Part shown: one piece after another, positions 35,381-44,117 of the stretch
Layout: every line of letters starts with the position of its first letter
Position numbering within the stretch: position 1 is the first letter of the stretch
From: JAIBDK01 sp965261915
Lineage (GTDB): Bacteria; Pseudomonadota; Gammaproteobacteria; Arenicellales; Poriferihabitantaceae
Reading direction: 5' to 3'
Length of the DNA: 64,000 nucleotides
Assembly: GCA_965261915.1 (NCBI GenBank)
Contig: CBDHDW010000013.1
Coordinates: 2,232,001-2,296,000 of the forward strand
Notes under the pieces: generated by a model
What the model was told of the DNA's origin: nothing
Databases searched by the model: none
The model's input: only the letters and a program-made list of their open reading frames with translations
Position numbers and translations under genes: made by a program

Positions 35381-35992
35381 ATGACTCAGTTGTTTCTGCG
35401 GTTGCAGCAATTTTCCAAACCACTAATTCTGACGCTGGCGTTGATAATATCTTCACAGATGCTCATCGCCTGTACGCCCATATTAATTGGTGCTGCGACA
35501 GTAACCGGAGTCGATTTGTACCTCGAACGGCGAACGCTCCAACGCAATATTGATGACAATGCGCTTGAAATTAAACTTCGTAACGAATATATAAGCGACG
35601 ACCAGTTTAACGGCGTCAATATCAGCGTAACCGCAATCAACGGAATTGTGCTTCTGACCGGTGAGGTACACAACGACAAGCAGCGAAAAAGTGCTGAGGC
35701 TATCGCGCGTGACTATATAGATACCCGTGAAGTGGTCAATGAGCTCGAACTTTCCGGCAAAACCAATCTCGCCAGCCGTGCCAACGATTCCTATATAACC
35801 GGAAAAGTAAAAACTGTGTTGTTGAAAGCGGATAACGTTCCATCCACCAACATCAAAGTAGTGACCGAGCGCAGCAAGGTCTATCTGCTTGGTCTGGTTA
35901 CCCGTCCAGAAGCAGAAGCTGCGGTTAAAGCAGCACAGAGCGTAAACGGCGTTACCCATATAGTGAAAGTTTTTGAATATATTGACGGCTAG
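35381..35992 (+). CDS. dolP: Dual-BON lipoprotein DolP (YraP)
   Basis: Outer-membrane lipoprotein that localises to division sites and supports envelope integrity. The ATG at 35381 is chosen over the longer frame from 35297 because it has a strong ribosome site (AACAGGAG) 8 bases upstream and a proper signal with lipobox LIACTP. The 203-residue protein has two BON domains: GVNISVTAINGIVLLTGEVH and STNIKVVTERSKVYLLGLVT, each ending in a V-x-x-V-x-x helix. It lies in the lpoA-yraN-dolP neighbourhood. Confidence 0.93.
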   Translation: MTQLFLRLQQFSKPLILTLALIISSQMLIACTPILIGAATVTGVDLYLERRTLQRNIDDNALEIKLRNEYISDDQFNGVNISVTAINGIVLLTGEVHNDKQRKSAEAIARDYIDTREVVNELELSGKTNLASRANDSYITGKVKTVLLKADNVPSTNIKVVTERSKVYLLGLVTRPEAEAAVKAAQSVNGVTHIVKVFEYIDG

Positions 35993-36021
35993 GTGGTTAT
36001 TCATGATTAACCGCTGATTCG

Positions 36022-36504
36022 ATGACCGACGATCGAATTTACCAACCTGAAAACAAACATTCGATCACAGACTGGTTGAGTGATTTGCCGCGCCCGCTGG
36101 TGTTTACTAATGGCTGTTTCGATATATTGCACCGCGGGCACGTGCATTATCTGGCGAAGGCACGAGCGCTGGGCAAATCTTTGGTCGTCGGTCTGAATAG
36201 CGACGACTCAGTGAAACGGCTGGACAAGGGTCCGTCACGCCCGATCAATTGTCTTGAAGACAGGCTGGCATTAGTAGCGTCGCTGCGCTGTGTCGATCGC
36301 GTTGTCGGATTTGATCAGGACACGCCACTCAATCTGATTCTGGATATCCGCCCGGAGGTTCTGGTTAAAGGCGGTGATTGGGTAATCCCGGATATTGTTG
36401 GCGTCAAGGAAGTGAGTAGCTGGGGTGGTTCGGTACATTCACTTGCGTTTGAATTTGACCACTCAACTACAAGTTTGCTGGCGAGAATAAAAGACTCGGC
36501 TTAG
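36022..36504 (+). CDS. D-beta-D-heptose 1-phosphate adenylyltransferase, stand-alone
   Basis: A 160-residue cytidylyltransferase-fold protein equal to the C-terminal half of HldE (RfaE domain II): LVFTNGCFDILHRGHVHYLA with the HxGH motif, GLNSDDSVKRLDKGPSRPI, RLALVASLRCVDRVVGFD and VLVKGGDW. It makes ADP-heptose from heptose 1-phosphate for LPS inner core. In E. coli this is fused to a kinase; here it stands alone as in HldC-type arrangements, so a separate kinase must exist elsewhere. It fits with waaF upstream in the window. Confidence 0.9.
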   Translation: MTDDRIYQPENKHSITDWLSDLPRPLVFTNGCFDILHRGHVHYLAKARALGKSLVVGLNSDDSVKRLDKGPSRPINCLEDRLALVASLRCVDRVVGFDQDTPLNLILDIRPEVLVKGGDWVIPDIVGVKEVSSWGGSVHSLAFEFDHSTTSLLARIKDSA

Positions 36505-36512
36505 GTTTGTAT

Positions 36513-37032
36513 CTAAAGCCCTGTAGCGTCCGCAGATTCTGACAGGAAGTTAAGGTACTGCTGAACAAAATCAAATTCGACTTCCTGTTTAAACGCCTCA
36601 GTGATGGCCTGGGTTACCGCATCGGGAACGATTAACCCCGGCTGTTTGCCGTTCAACCATCGCACCGGGCAAATGCACAGACGGGTTGAAGTGAAAAAGC
36701 TTTCTTCGGCTTGCAGCGCATCATCCAGTGTGACGGTTGTTTGGCGCAGCGGAATGCCTGGCCGTTCACCAATCTCTATTACCACCTGACGACTGACCCC
36801 ATCCAGCACATACTCCGCAGTCGGTGTTTGGGTTTCACCGTCTCGGACGATAAAAAAATTACAGCCTGTGCGCCCTCTGCAATGTCACCATTTTCATCAC
36901 ACATCAAAGCCCAGGCGTTAGGGTGCGTTTCCTGCACTTCACGTTGGGCAAGCATCATGTTGAGGTAATGGTTTGACTTGATATTGGCGGACCGTGCCGA
37001 TGGAGAAATTCTGCGGCGTGAACAAACAACCG
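36513..37032 (-). pseudogene. Class IV aminotransferase, truncated and frameshifted
   Basis: Remnant of a fold-IV PLP enzyme such as D-amino acid or branched-chain aminotransferase. The upstream frame has NIKSNHYLNMMLAQREVQE and GDIAEG, where the PLP lysine block ends. The next frame reads GCNFFIVRDGETQTPTAEY and VLDGVSRQVVIEIGERPG. A one-base slip at about 36865-36880 separates them. The N-terminal third is missing: the fragment begins right at the end of rep. It is distinct from the intact ilvE at 26440. Confidence 0.85.
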
Positions 37033-39096
37033 TCACTTGTTCTGGCTCAATCCTGCCCGGATCATGGCAAGATGAGATTTTCCGGTTTGTTGTTTTTCCG
37101 CTTCGCTGACTTCAACCTGATCTTGCCATTGAACCTCATCGGCCGGGAGTTCTTCGAGAAAACGGCTTGGGTCGCAGCTGACCGTTTCGCCGAAGCGCTT
37201 ACGGACTTTGCAGTGAGAAAGGGTCAGGGTTTGCATGGCGCGGGTAATGCCGACGTAAAACAGGCGGCGCTCTTCTTCGATGGCATCTTCGGCCACGGAT
37301 ACGCGATGAGGCAGGATTTCTTCTTCAACGCCGACGATAAAAACATGTTTGAATTCGAGACCCTTGGAAGCATGGAGGGTCATCAGGTTTACTTCATTGT
37401 TATCGGCATCCTGCTTTTGTTTGTCGAGGATATCGCTCAGCATAACTTGTGAAATGATTGCAGACAGACTGTTGCTGTCAGTCTCACCGTCTTCCACAGG
37501 AGATTGGGCCAGTGCCTCAATCCAGTCAATCAGACCCTGAACATTTTCCCAGCGTCGTTCCGCGGCAGATTCATCGCCTGAAGCGCTGAGCCAGCGCTGA
37601 TAACCGATTTCTTCAAGCAGTGTATTGATTGCGGCCACCGCATCGCCGCGTTGAGCGTCGTCTCCCAGAGAAACCATCCGTTCTGCAAATTGTTTTAACG
37701 CGTTGTGTTGTTTGGTGTTCACCAGCGAGGCCAGCGCATCGCTGAACAATGTCTCCAGCAGGGAAGTTTTGTGTTGGGCTGCCAGATTGGTCACCTTCTC
37801 CAGCGTCGTTGACCCAATGCCGCGTCTGGGGGTGTTGATGATACGAAGCAAAGCGGTATCGTCTGCCGGGTTCACCAGCAGCCGCAGATAAGCCATGATG
37901 TCGCGAATTTCCGAACGGTCGAAAAACGACAGCCCACCGCTCAATCGATAGGGGATACGCATTTCCCGAAGTTTGGTCTCAAGCATTCTGGCCAAATGGT
38001 TGCTGCGGTATAAAATCGCAAAATCCCGATGTTCTGAATTGTGCCGAAACTGATGCGTCATAATGGCTGATACGACTTTTTCGGCTTCCAGTTCATCACT
38101 TCTGGCAGTTTCTATTTTGACAACGTCGCCGTATCCCAATTCGCACCATAAGGTTTTTAGAAACGGCCGGGGGTTATTGCTGATCACCTGATTGGCGATT
38201 TTCAGGATACGTCCTGCGGAACGATAATTCTGCTCGAGCTTTATCAGTGTTAAATCCGGGTAGTCCTTCTCAAGGCGCAGCATATTTTCCGGTTGGGCTC
38301 CGCGCCAGGAGTAGATAGACTGGTCGTCATCACCAACTACAGTTAACCGACTGCCGCTCCCAACAAGATGTTTCACCATGGCATACTGCGAACCGTTGGT
38401 ATCCTGATATTCGTCAATCAAAAGATATTGAATTCGCTTTTGCCACTTTTCCCGAAACCGATTGTTGTCCCCGAGCAGACGGGTTGGCATAAAAATCAAA
38501 TCATCGAGGTCGACGGAATTGCAAGCGCGCAAATATCGGTCGTAACGCGGGTAAATTTGCAATGCGGCAAGATTCACGGGATTTGCCTGTTCGTATTCAG
38601 CGAAATTTGAATCGAGCTGTTCAGCGCTTAAACCGCGATTTTTCCACTGGCTGATTTGCTGGTAAATGCGCTGGGCGAGTTCACTATCTCTGGAAACGGT
38701 TTCCGACATGATGTCGCGGACAATGATCACTGCGTCAGCCGGGTCGATGATACTGAATCCGGGGCGCAGTTCCGCGAGGTCATAATTACTGCGCAGGATT
38801 CTCATACCGAGCGAGTGAAAAGTGGAAATATTCAGCCCCTTGGTGTTGGCTTTTAAGTCGCCTTGCTTGAATAGCCGGGTCACGCGCGACTTCATTTCGC
38901 GGGCTGCTTTATTGGTAAATGTCACCGCAGTGATGATTTTTGGAGCTTTTTTTTGGTTGCGAATCAACCAGGCAATTTTCTCCGTGATCACCCGGGTTTT
39001 TCCGCTGCCGGCACCGGCCAGAACCAATAAGGCTGAGCCAGAATGCAGAATTGCCGCCTTTTGCTGAGGGTTGGCCTGAAGGCAGGATAAAGACAT
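37033..39096 (-). CDS. rep: ATP-dependent DNA helicase Rep
   Basis: Superfamily 1A helicase that clears proteins from DNA ahead of replication forks. The 687-residue protein begins with the Q-motif-like LQANPQQKAAILHSGS and has the Walker A LAGAGSGKTRVITEKI, DEYQDTN as motif II, the QSIYSWRGA and QNYRS motifs, and VNLMTLHASKGLEFKHVFIV near the C-terminus. LLIDEYQDTNGSQYAMVKHL is typical of Rep. Length agrees with E. coli Rep (673). The stop is close to a truncated aminotransferase gene. Confidence 0.94.
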   Translation of the reverse strand: MSLSCLQANPQQKAAILHSGSALLVLAGAGSGKTRVITEKIAWLIRNQKKAPKIITAVTFTNKAAREMKSRVTRLFKQGDLKANTKGLNISTFHSLGMRILRSNYDLAELRPGFSIIDPADAVIIVRDIMSETVSRDSELAQRIYQQISQWKNRGLSAEQLDSNFAEYEQANPVNLAALQIYPRYDRYLRACNSVDLDDLIFMPTRLLGDNNRFREKWQKRIQYLLIDEYQDTNGSQYAMVKHLVGSGSRLTVVGDDDQSIYSWRGAQPENMLRLEKDYPDLTLIKLEQNYRSAGRILKIANQVISNNPRPFLKTLWCELGYGDVVKIETARSDELEAEKVVSAIMTHQFRHNSEHRDFAILYRSNHLARMLETKLREMRIPYRLSGGLSFFDRSEIRDIMAYLRLLVNPADDTALLRIINTPRRGIGSTTLEKVTNLAAQHKTSLLETLFSDALASLVNTKQHNALKQFAERMVSLGDDAQRGDAVAAINTLLEEIGYQRWLSASGDESAAERRWENVQGLIDWIEALAQSPVEDGETDSNSLSAIISQVMLSDILDKQKQDADNNEVNLMTLHASKGLEFKHVFIVGVEEEILPHRVSVAEDAIEEERRLFYVGITRAMQTLTLSHCKVRKRFGETVSCDPSRFLEELPADEVQWQDQVEVSEAEKQQTGKSHLAMIRAGLSQNK

Positions 39097-39291
39097 TGGG
39101 CTGGTTACTAGACGTGCCTGAGCTGGGAAAAGCGCGCTAGTGTATCGCTTTGGCAGATGGAAAAATAGCGCTCTGACCGGTTAATTTCAGGCTAATTCCA
39201 GGCTAATTTTAGTAAAATCCAGCAGCAAAGCGAGAGTCATTATGCAGGGTGCCAGATAACTCTTTGAAATTATTGGGGAGGAAAATTTATT

Positions 39292-39344
39292 TTGACGAAG
39301 ACTATATATAGGGTTTATTATCCGACATTCGCCACTACATCTAG
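39292..39344 (+). promoter_or_regulatory. nrdJ promoter with two NrdR-box-like sites
   Basis: A sigma-70-like promoter reads TTGACG at 39292-39297 and TATTAT at 39316-39321 with an 18-bp spacer. The perfect palindrome CTATATATAG at 39302-39311 lies in that spacer, and a second near-copy CTACATCTAG is at 39335-39344, 33 bp from start to start, close to three helical turns. NrdR boxes usually come in pairs of this kind before RNR genes. I infer NrdR repression of nrdJ when dNTP levels are high. Between 39100 and 39513 there is no gene. Confidence 0.5.
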
Positions 39345-39513
39345 TTTTTGTGCTAAAGTATAAAAACATCGGACAAATCAGCAGGTTGGCGAAATAACAT
39401 GAGAATCTTTCTAGTTTATTCATCGGGCAGCGTAGGTGGGCCAATACTGGTGGGATTGGTGTAGTGTGATGATACTAATGCTTGAAACGAGTCTAGTGCG
39501 AGGAAAAAATAAT

Positions 39514-41685
39514 ATGAAAATGGCCAATGTAGCCACCACAGAAGAACAAAGTGGGAAGCAAAACACAACGCATAGCAACAATGCCAGTGGTGACCTGACG
39601 GATATGGCATTACAACCTGCTTCGCTGGATATCTGGGATAAAAAATATCGCCTGAAAACCATGAACGGCACACCCGTTGATGCAGATATCCAGGCAACTT
39701 ACGATCGCGTCGCCGAAGCGCTCGCCGATGTCGAGCAAACTAAAGCAAAGAAAAAGTATTGGCACGAAAAATTTATCTGGGCGCTGCAAAATGGCGCAAT
39801 TCCCGCTGGACGGATTACATCGAATGCCGGGGCCCGTGAGCATAAGCCAGCGACAAGTACAATCAATTGCACAGTTTCCGGTGTTATTCCGGATTCTATG
39901 GATGGGGTTTTACGTTCTGTTCACGAGGCCGGCCTGACGTTGAAGGCCGGTTGCGGTATCGGTTACGAATTCTCCACCTTGCGTCCAAAGGGCGCCTTCG
40001 TCAGCGGTGCCGGAGCTCACACCTCCGGCCCGCTGTCTTTTATGGATATTTTTGATTCCATGTGTTTCACGGTTTCATCTGCAGGCGGTAGACGTGGTGC
40101 GCAAATGGGCACATTTGATATTTCGCATCCGGATATTCTCGAATTTATCCGGGCGAAACGCGAAGACGGCAGATTGCGCCAGTTTAATTTGTCCTGCCTG
40201 ATCACCGACGAATTCATGCAGGCGGTGACAGATGAAGCGGATTGGGATTTGTATTTCCCGGCGACCAAACAGGAAGTCGAAAGCGGTGAGCACAAAATTA
40301 TCTACCAGCCCTGGACCAGTACAGAAAACTATACAATCAATGATCTCGACGAAGTCGCTTGTCGGGTCTACAACACCATACCGGCGCAGCGTTTGTGGAA
40401 CAGGATTATGAACTCCACCTACGATTATGCTGAACCCGGATTTATTCTGGTGGACCGTATCAATGAAATGAATAACAACTGGTTTTGCGAAAATATTCGC
40501 GCAACCAATCCCTGCGGGGAACAGCCGCTGCCGCCGTACGGAGCGTGTTTACTGGGTTCGGTGAATCTGACTAAATTTATCGACAATCCGTTCACGGACG
40601 AAGCCCGGTTTGACTGGGAAAAATACCGCGAAGTGGTCGCCGTATTCTCCCGCATGATGGATAACGTCGTTGAAATCAATGGCTTGCCGCTAGACAAGCA
40701 AAGCGGCGAGATGTTATCGAAACGCCGTCACGGCATGGGCTTCCTCGGACTTGGTTCAACCTTAACCATGCTGAAATTGAAATACGGCGATGATGCTTCG
40801 CTCGAATTCACCGAGCAAGTTGCCCGGGAAATGGCGGAAGTTGGCTGGCGCGTCGGTATAGATCTCGCCGATGAAAAAGGTGTCGCGCCGGTCCTCGAGG
40901 AAGAATACAGCGTAACTCTGGAAATGCTAACGACGCGTCCGGAAATGCAGAATGACGGCTATAAGGTTGGTGATTTGGTCAAAGGCTCGGTTTTGATGGG
41001 CAAATACAGCCGCTACTTGCAGCAGTTTCCGAAAGCGCTGCAGGACGAAATTGCCGAAAAGGGCTGCCGCTATACGCACCATACTTCCATTGCGCCCACA
41101 GGAACCATTAGCCTGTCATTGGCGAACAACGTCAGCAACGGTATTGAACCCAGTTTTGCGCATATGTACAGCCGCAACGTTATTCGAGAAGGAAAAAAAT
41201 CAAAAGAGAAAGTCGATGTTTATTCCTTTGAGTTATTGGCCTACCGTCATCTGGTAAATTCGGACGCGGTTCCATTTTCCGACGATGAAGACACACAGCT
41301 TCCCGAATATTTTATTACCACCAACGACATCACCCCGAAACAACATGTTGATGTACAGGCGGCTGCACAGAAATGGGTGGATTCATCTATTTCAAAAACC
41401 GCTAACGTGCCGACAGATTTTGAGTTCGACAAGTTTCAGGATATCTATCAATATGCCTGGGAAAAAGGATTGAAAGGCTGCACTACCTTTCGTTTTAATC
41501 CGGAAGTGTTCCAGGGTGTGTTGGTGAAAGAAGAAGATCTCGAGAAAACCACCTATCAGTTCACGCTGGATAGCGGTGAAACCATTGAGGTCAAGGGTAA
41601 TGAAGAAATTGAATACGACGGCGAAATGCATACCGCCGCGAATCTGTTCGACGCGCTGAAAGAGGGATATTACGGCCGGTTCTGA
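39514..41685 (+). CDS. nrdJ: Adenosylcobalamin-dependent (class II) ribonucleotide reductase, large part
   Basis: Makes deoxyribonucleotides from ribonucleoside diphosphates without oxygen, using a thiyl radical from B12. The ATG at 39514 is chosen for its ribosome site GCGAGGAAAA; it gives 723 residues. Conserved blocks are GRITSNAGAREH, STINCTVSG with one redox Cys, GCGIGYEFSTLRP, NPCGEQPLPPYGACLLGSV with the thiyl Cys, and the terminal GCTTFRFNPE. It lacks the usual C-terminal CGxC tail, which is encoded by the split partner nrdJb at 42082. The enzyme is cytosolic. Confidence 0.93.
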   Translation: MKMANVATTEEQSGKQNTTHSNNASGDLTDMALQPASLDIWDKKYRLKTMNGTPVDADIQATYDRVAEALADVEQTKAKKKYWHEKFIWALQNGAIPAGRITSNAGAREHKPATSTINCTVSGVIPDSMDGVLRSVHEAGLTLKAGCGIGYEFSTLRPKGAFVSGAGAHTSGPLSFMDIFDSMCFTVSSAGGRRGAQMGTFDISHPDILEFIRAKREDGRLRQFNLSCLITDEFMQAVTDEADWDLYFPATKQEVESGEHKIIYQPWTSTENYTINDLDEVACRVYNTIPAQRLWNRIMNSTYDYAEPGFILVDRINEMNNNWFCENIRATNPCGEQPLPPYGACLLGSVNLTKFIDNPFTDEARFDWEKYREVVAVFSRMMDNVVEINGLPLDKQSGEMLSKRRHGMGFLGLGSTLTMLKLKYGDDASLEFTEQVAREMAEVGWRVGIDLADEKGVAPVLEEEYSVTLEMLTTRPEMQNDGYKVGDLVKGSVLMGKYSRYLQQFPKALQDEIAEKGCRYTHHTSIAPTGTISLSLANNVSNGIEPSFAHMYSRNVIREGKKSKEKVDVYSFELLAYRHLVNSDAVPFSDDEDTQLPEYFITTNDITPKQHVDVQAAAQKWVDSSISKTANVPTDFEFDKFQDIYQYAWEKGLKGCTTFRFNPEVFQGVLVKEEDLEKTTYQFTLDSGETIEVKGNEEIEYDGEMHTAANLFDALKEGYYGRF

Positions 41686-41771
41686 TAGGGGTAGTTTGAA
41701 GTTTTGATGTATGTTTTGGTTGTAAAACGATAGCAGTTCAAAAATAATGATTAACGACGACAGGTACAAGT

Positions 41772-41999
41772 GTGAAGAAAGCAGCCCGAAAACCCGTAGC
41801 AAAAGCACGTAATCGCAGAGTACAATTTAATATGCAGACGGGACAGACTGCTTCCGGGACTCCGGAGTCATCAGTCGCTGACGAAGCACGCCAGACCAGT
41901 TTGGTGTTTGACGCCTATGCGGAAGAACCGGCGTTTGATGAAAGCTACTCAGCCTATAGTCAGCCGAGCAGTCCGGCGCAAATTAAAATGGAATTCTAA
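41772..41999 (+). CDS. Small basic protein between the RNR genes, unrecognised
   Basis: A 75-residue frame with a GTG start, lying 86 bp after nrdJ and 82 bp before nrdJb. The N-terminus is strongly basic (KKAARKPVAKARNRRVQF), the rest polar and acidic with Ser, Ala and Glu (DEARQTSLVFDAYAEEPAF). No domain is recognised. Its position in the operon and same-strand placement argue that it is real and may assist the split reductase, for instance as a regulator or RNA/DNA contact. This is inference from context. Confidence 0.55.
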   Translation: MKKAARKPVAKARNRRVQFNMQTGQTASGTPESSVADEARQTSLVFDAYAEEPAFDESYSAYSQPSSPAQIKMEF

Positions 42000-42081
42000 G
42001 AAGCATATCCATTGTGATATCGGAAGTACGGATAACCTTAAAGAACAATAGAAACAGTTAGAAGAAATTTTCGAGACGTTT

Positions 42082-42822
42082 ATGAGCGTAAAAATAGAAA
42101 ACAAAATTGTAGGATATAGCGTCGTCAAACCGAGCGCAGAAACGGAGGCGAATGCAATCACTACGGAGCCAGTAAATGATTCGCTGGATCAGGAAAATAG
42201 CGAGTCTGCAAAAATTGTGCAGATGCACGAAAAGGTGGTACGTCCCGAAACCCTGATCGGTAATACCTACAAAATTAAAACACCGGTTTCAAAGCACGCG
42301 TTCTATATCACCATTAACGATATCCTGCTCAACCCCGGTACGCCTTATGAAAAGCGCCGGCCATTTGAGATTTTCATTAACTCGAAAAACATGGATCACT
42401 ATCAGTGGATTTCCGGTTTGACGTTAATTATCTCTGCCGTATTTCGCAAAGGCGGTGACGTGACTTTTCTGGTCAGTGAATTACAAAGTGTATTCGATCC
42501 AAAAGGTGGGTATTTCAAGCGCGGCGGCAAGTTTATGCCGTCACTGGTCGCGGAAATTGGCGACGCCATTGAATCCCATCTGAAAATGATCGGTATGATT
42601 GTTGATCCCGGTCTCGACGAACATCAGCAGGCGCTGGTTGACCAAAAGCGCAAGCAATTCGAAGAAAAGCAGGCAAGCCTGAATGGTGATAGCGGAGATG
42701 GAACAAGTGCCAGCGATTTTCCCGAAGGCGCAACCTTGTGCGGAAAATGCAACATGAAAGCCACCGTAATGATGGATGGCTGCATGACCTGTTTGCACTG
42801 CGGCGAGAGTAGGTGCGGATAG
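42082..42822 (+). CDS. nrdJb: Class II RNR C-terminal subunit NrdJb (TSCPD, zinc-finger tail)
   Basis: A 246-residue protein with the TSCPD-domain layout: ITINDILLNPGTPYEKRRPF, EIFINSKNMDHYQWISGLTL and IISAVFRKGGDVTFLVSEL. It ends in a cysteine-rich tail, CGKCNMKATVMMDGCMTCL followed by HCGESRCG, that likely provides the redox dithiol that re-reduces the reductase. In Pseudomonas aeruginosa the class II enzyme is encoded as NrdJa and NrdJb, and this gene fits NrdJb. Its job is expected to complement nrdJ at 39514. Confidence 0.85.
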   Translation: MSVKIENKIVGYSVVKPSAETEANAITTEPVNDSLDQENSESAKIVQMHEKVVRPETLIGNTYKIKTPVSKHAFYITINDILLNPGTPYEKRRPFEIFINSKNMDHYQWISGLTLIISAVFRKGGDVTFLVSELQSVFDPKGGYFKRGGKFMPSLVAEIGDAIESHLKMIGMIVDPGLDEHQQALVDQKRKQFEEKQASLNGDSGDGTSASDFPEGATLCGKCNMKATVMMDGCMTCLHCGESRCG

Positions 42823-43057
42823 TTTCCCACTGACCCGTAAGATCATTGCCGCTCATATCGGGCAGCGAACTGCTGGGTGAATTATTTACCCCTCCGGTAA
42901 ATTATGGCTGAGCGGTTAAGATACACGCCCTTGTGCGTATATATCTGAATCAGAATCGCGTTTCGTTCCTGAGTTCGATCAGATCCTGCGCAACCCCTGA
43001 CAGGTGGGCTGTCCGCGTTAAAAGCGGAGCCGAGATACCCCGTGTATACTCGTGTGA

Positions 43058-43276
43058 AACCAATCAGCAATAAACTCGAGCCACCAATGGGTAGCGTATT
43101 CCTGGTTGCTGTATGGGGTCGGCCTGAATATCCCCGCAGGTATTATTGTCATCCTTTTGGCGCGGCGCTGGCAGATAAAAGGTGAGAGCGTTTCTGCAAG
43201 CATTCCTAACCAGAGTAAGCGCTCAAATACAGCTGACTTTGTGCTGAGCTCTGCCGCAATTAAAGCAGTGGGTTAG
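43058..43276 (+). pseudogene. Possible C-terminal remnant of a membrane protein
   Basis: After a stop at 43055-43057 the frame reads HQWVAYSWLLYGVGLNIPAG followed by IIVILLARRWQIKGES and runs to a stop at 43274-43276: one hydrophobic span then a polar tail. It has no start codon and no upstream membrane part in frame. I do not recognise the family. The rest of 42823-43341 holds no other gene I can support. Confidence 0.3.
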
Positions 43277-43341
43277 ACGTCACCTAAGGTAGTTATCTGG
43301 GTCAGCCCCTAAATAAATTAACCCCCCTATCTGGCTAATCT

Positions 43342-43632
43342 TTAGATGCCGTCCACTATTGCCAGCGTACAGGCGGCATTATTTCGTCGGATAGATTTGA
43401 CTGGTTTGTATTCTTCGGAATTCGCAAATGCGCGGGCGCTGTCCATATCGGGGAACTCGATAATCACGATCCGGGCAGGTGTCCACAGATCGGTCTCCAA
43501 AATTTCCATATCGCCGCCGCGAGCGCGGTAAATTCCGCCGTAGCTTTCAGCAATGGGCCGGGCAAGGGCCTTGTAGTTTTTGTATTCTTCAGGGTTCTCG
43601 ATTTTGGTATCGACGATGATGTATGCGCTCAT
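43342..43632 (-). CDS. DUF1330-domain protein
   Basis: A 96-residue protein with the DUF1330 pattern: YIIVDTKIENPEEYKNYKAL, AESYGGIYRARGGDMEILE, PARIVIIEFPDMDSARAFAN and SEEYKPVKSIRR. This dimeric ferredoxin-like fold is common in bacteria and its function is unknown. No operon partner is nearby; on one side lies a membrane-protein remnant and on the other a truncated FAH gene. Confidence 0.88.
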   Translation of the reverse strand: MSAYIIVDTKIENPEEYKNYKALARPIAESYGGIYRARGGDMEILETDLWTPARIVIIEFPDMDSARAFANSEEYKPVKSIRRNNAACTLAIVDGI

Positions 43633-43813
43633 TGATTCCTTCTGTGTTTTTCGGGTTTTTAACTTCAGTGAGTCAGAATAATGAAATCGAGTTTACTATG
43701 AGTTTTGTCACCAACGAATTTAATTTTTACCATACGTGTTGATCAAATATCGTTTTACCTTGGAAATAATTCCGCATATGGTCTGCGTTGTGTTTTTCAA
43801 ATAATTCGACAAA

Positions 43814-44068
43814 ATGAAAATTGCCCGAATCCAGAGGGATGATCAAAACGCCTGTTACGCAATCGCACATGAAGACGACCGGTTTACCCTTGCTCATGGA
43901 GAGCTGTACGAAGGTTTAACTGATTCCGGCGAGGAAGTATCGGGGAAACTTTTGGCACTGGTCTTACCCGCCAATATATTGTGCATTGGATTAAATTACC
44001 GGGATCACGCCGAACAAGCAGGTCTTGAACTCCCGCAGCATAGGGCATCACCTCCTTTAATGAGTTGA
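43814..44068 (+). pseudogene. FAH-family hydrolase/hydratase, N-terminal fragment
   Basis: The 84-residue frame begins MKIARIQRDDQNACYAIAHE and reaches ILCIGLNYRDHAEQAGLELP, which is the start of the catalytic domain of fumarylacetoacetate hydrolase family proteins (normally about 280 residues). It then ends in sequence unlike the family. The metal-binding part is gone, so no activity is expected. It precedes the transporter at 44118. Confidence 0.8.
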
Positions 44069-44117
44069 TGGAACCGATAGACTCGCATGTTCACAGATGC
44101 TTGTTATGATCTGCCCT

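Noticed and set aside
39100..39513. A cobalamin riboswitch upstream of the B12-dependent reductase
   Set aside because: I looked for the B12-box and stems and did not find a convincing match; only the NrdR-like palindromes stand out.
42900..43000. Sequence GGCTGAGCGGTTAAG, resembling the D-arm of tRNA-Ser or tRNA-Leu, with GAGTTCGATC further on
   Set aside because: No acceptor stem pairs, the T-arm loop has the wrong size and no anticodon stem of five pairs can be drawn, so it is not a tRNA gene; at most a scar of one.
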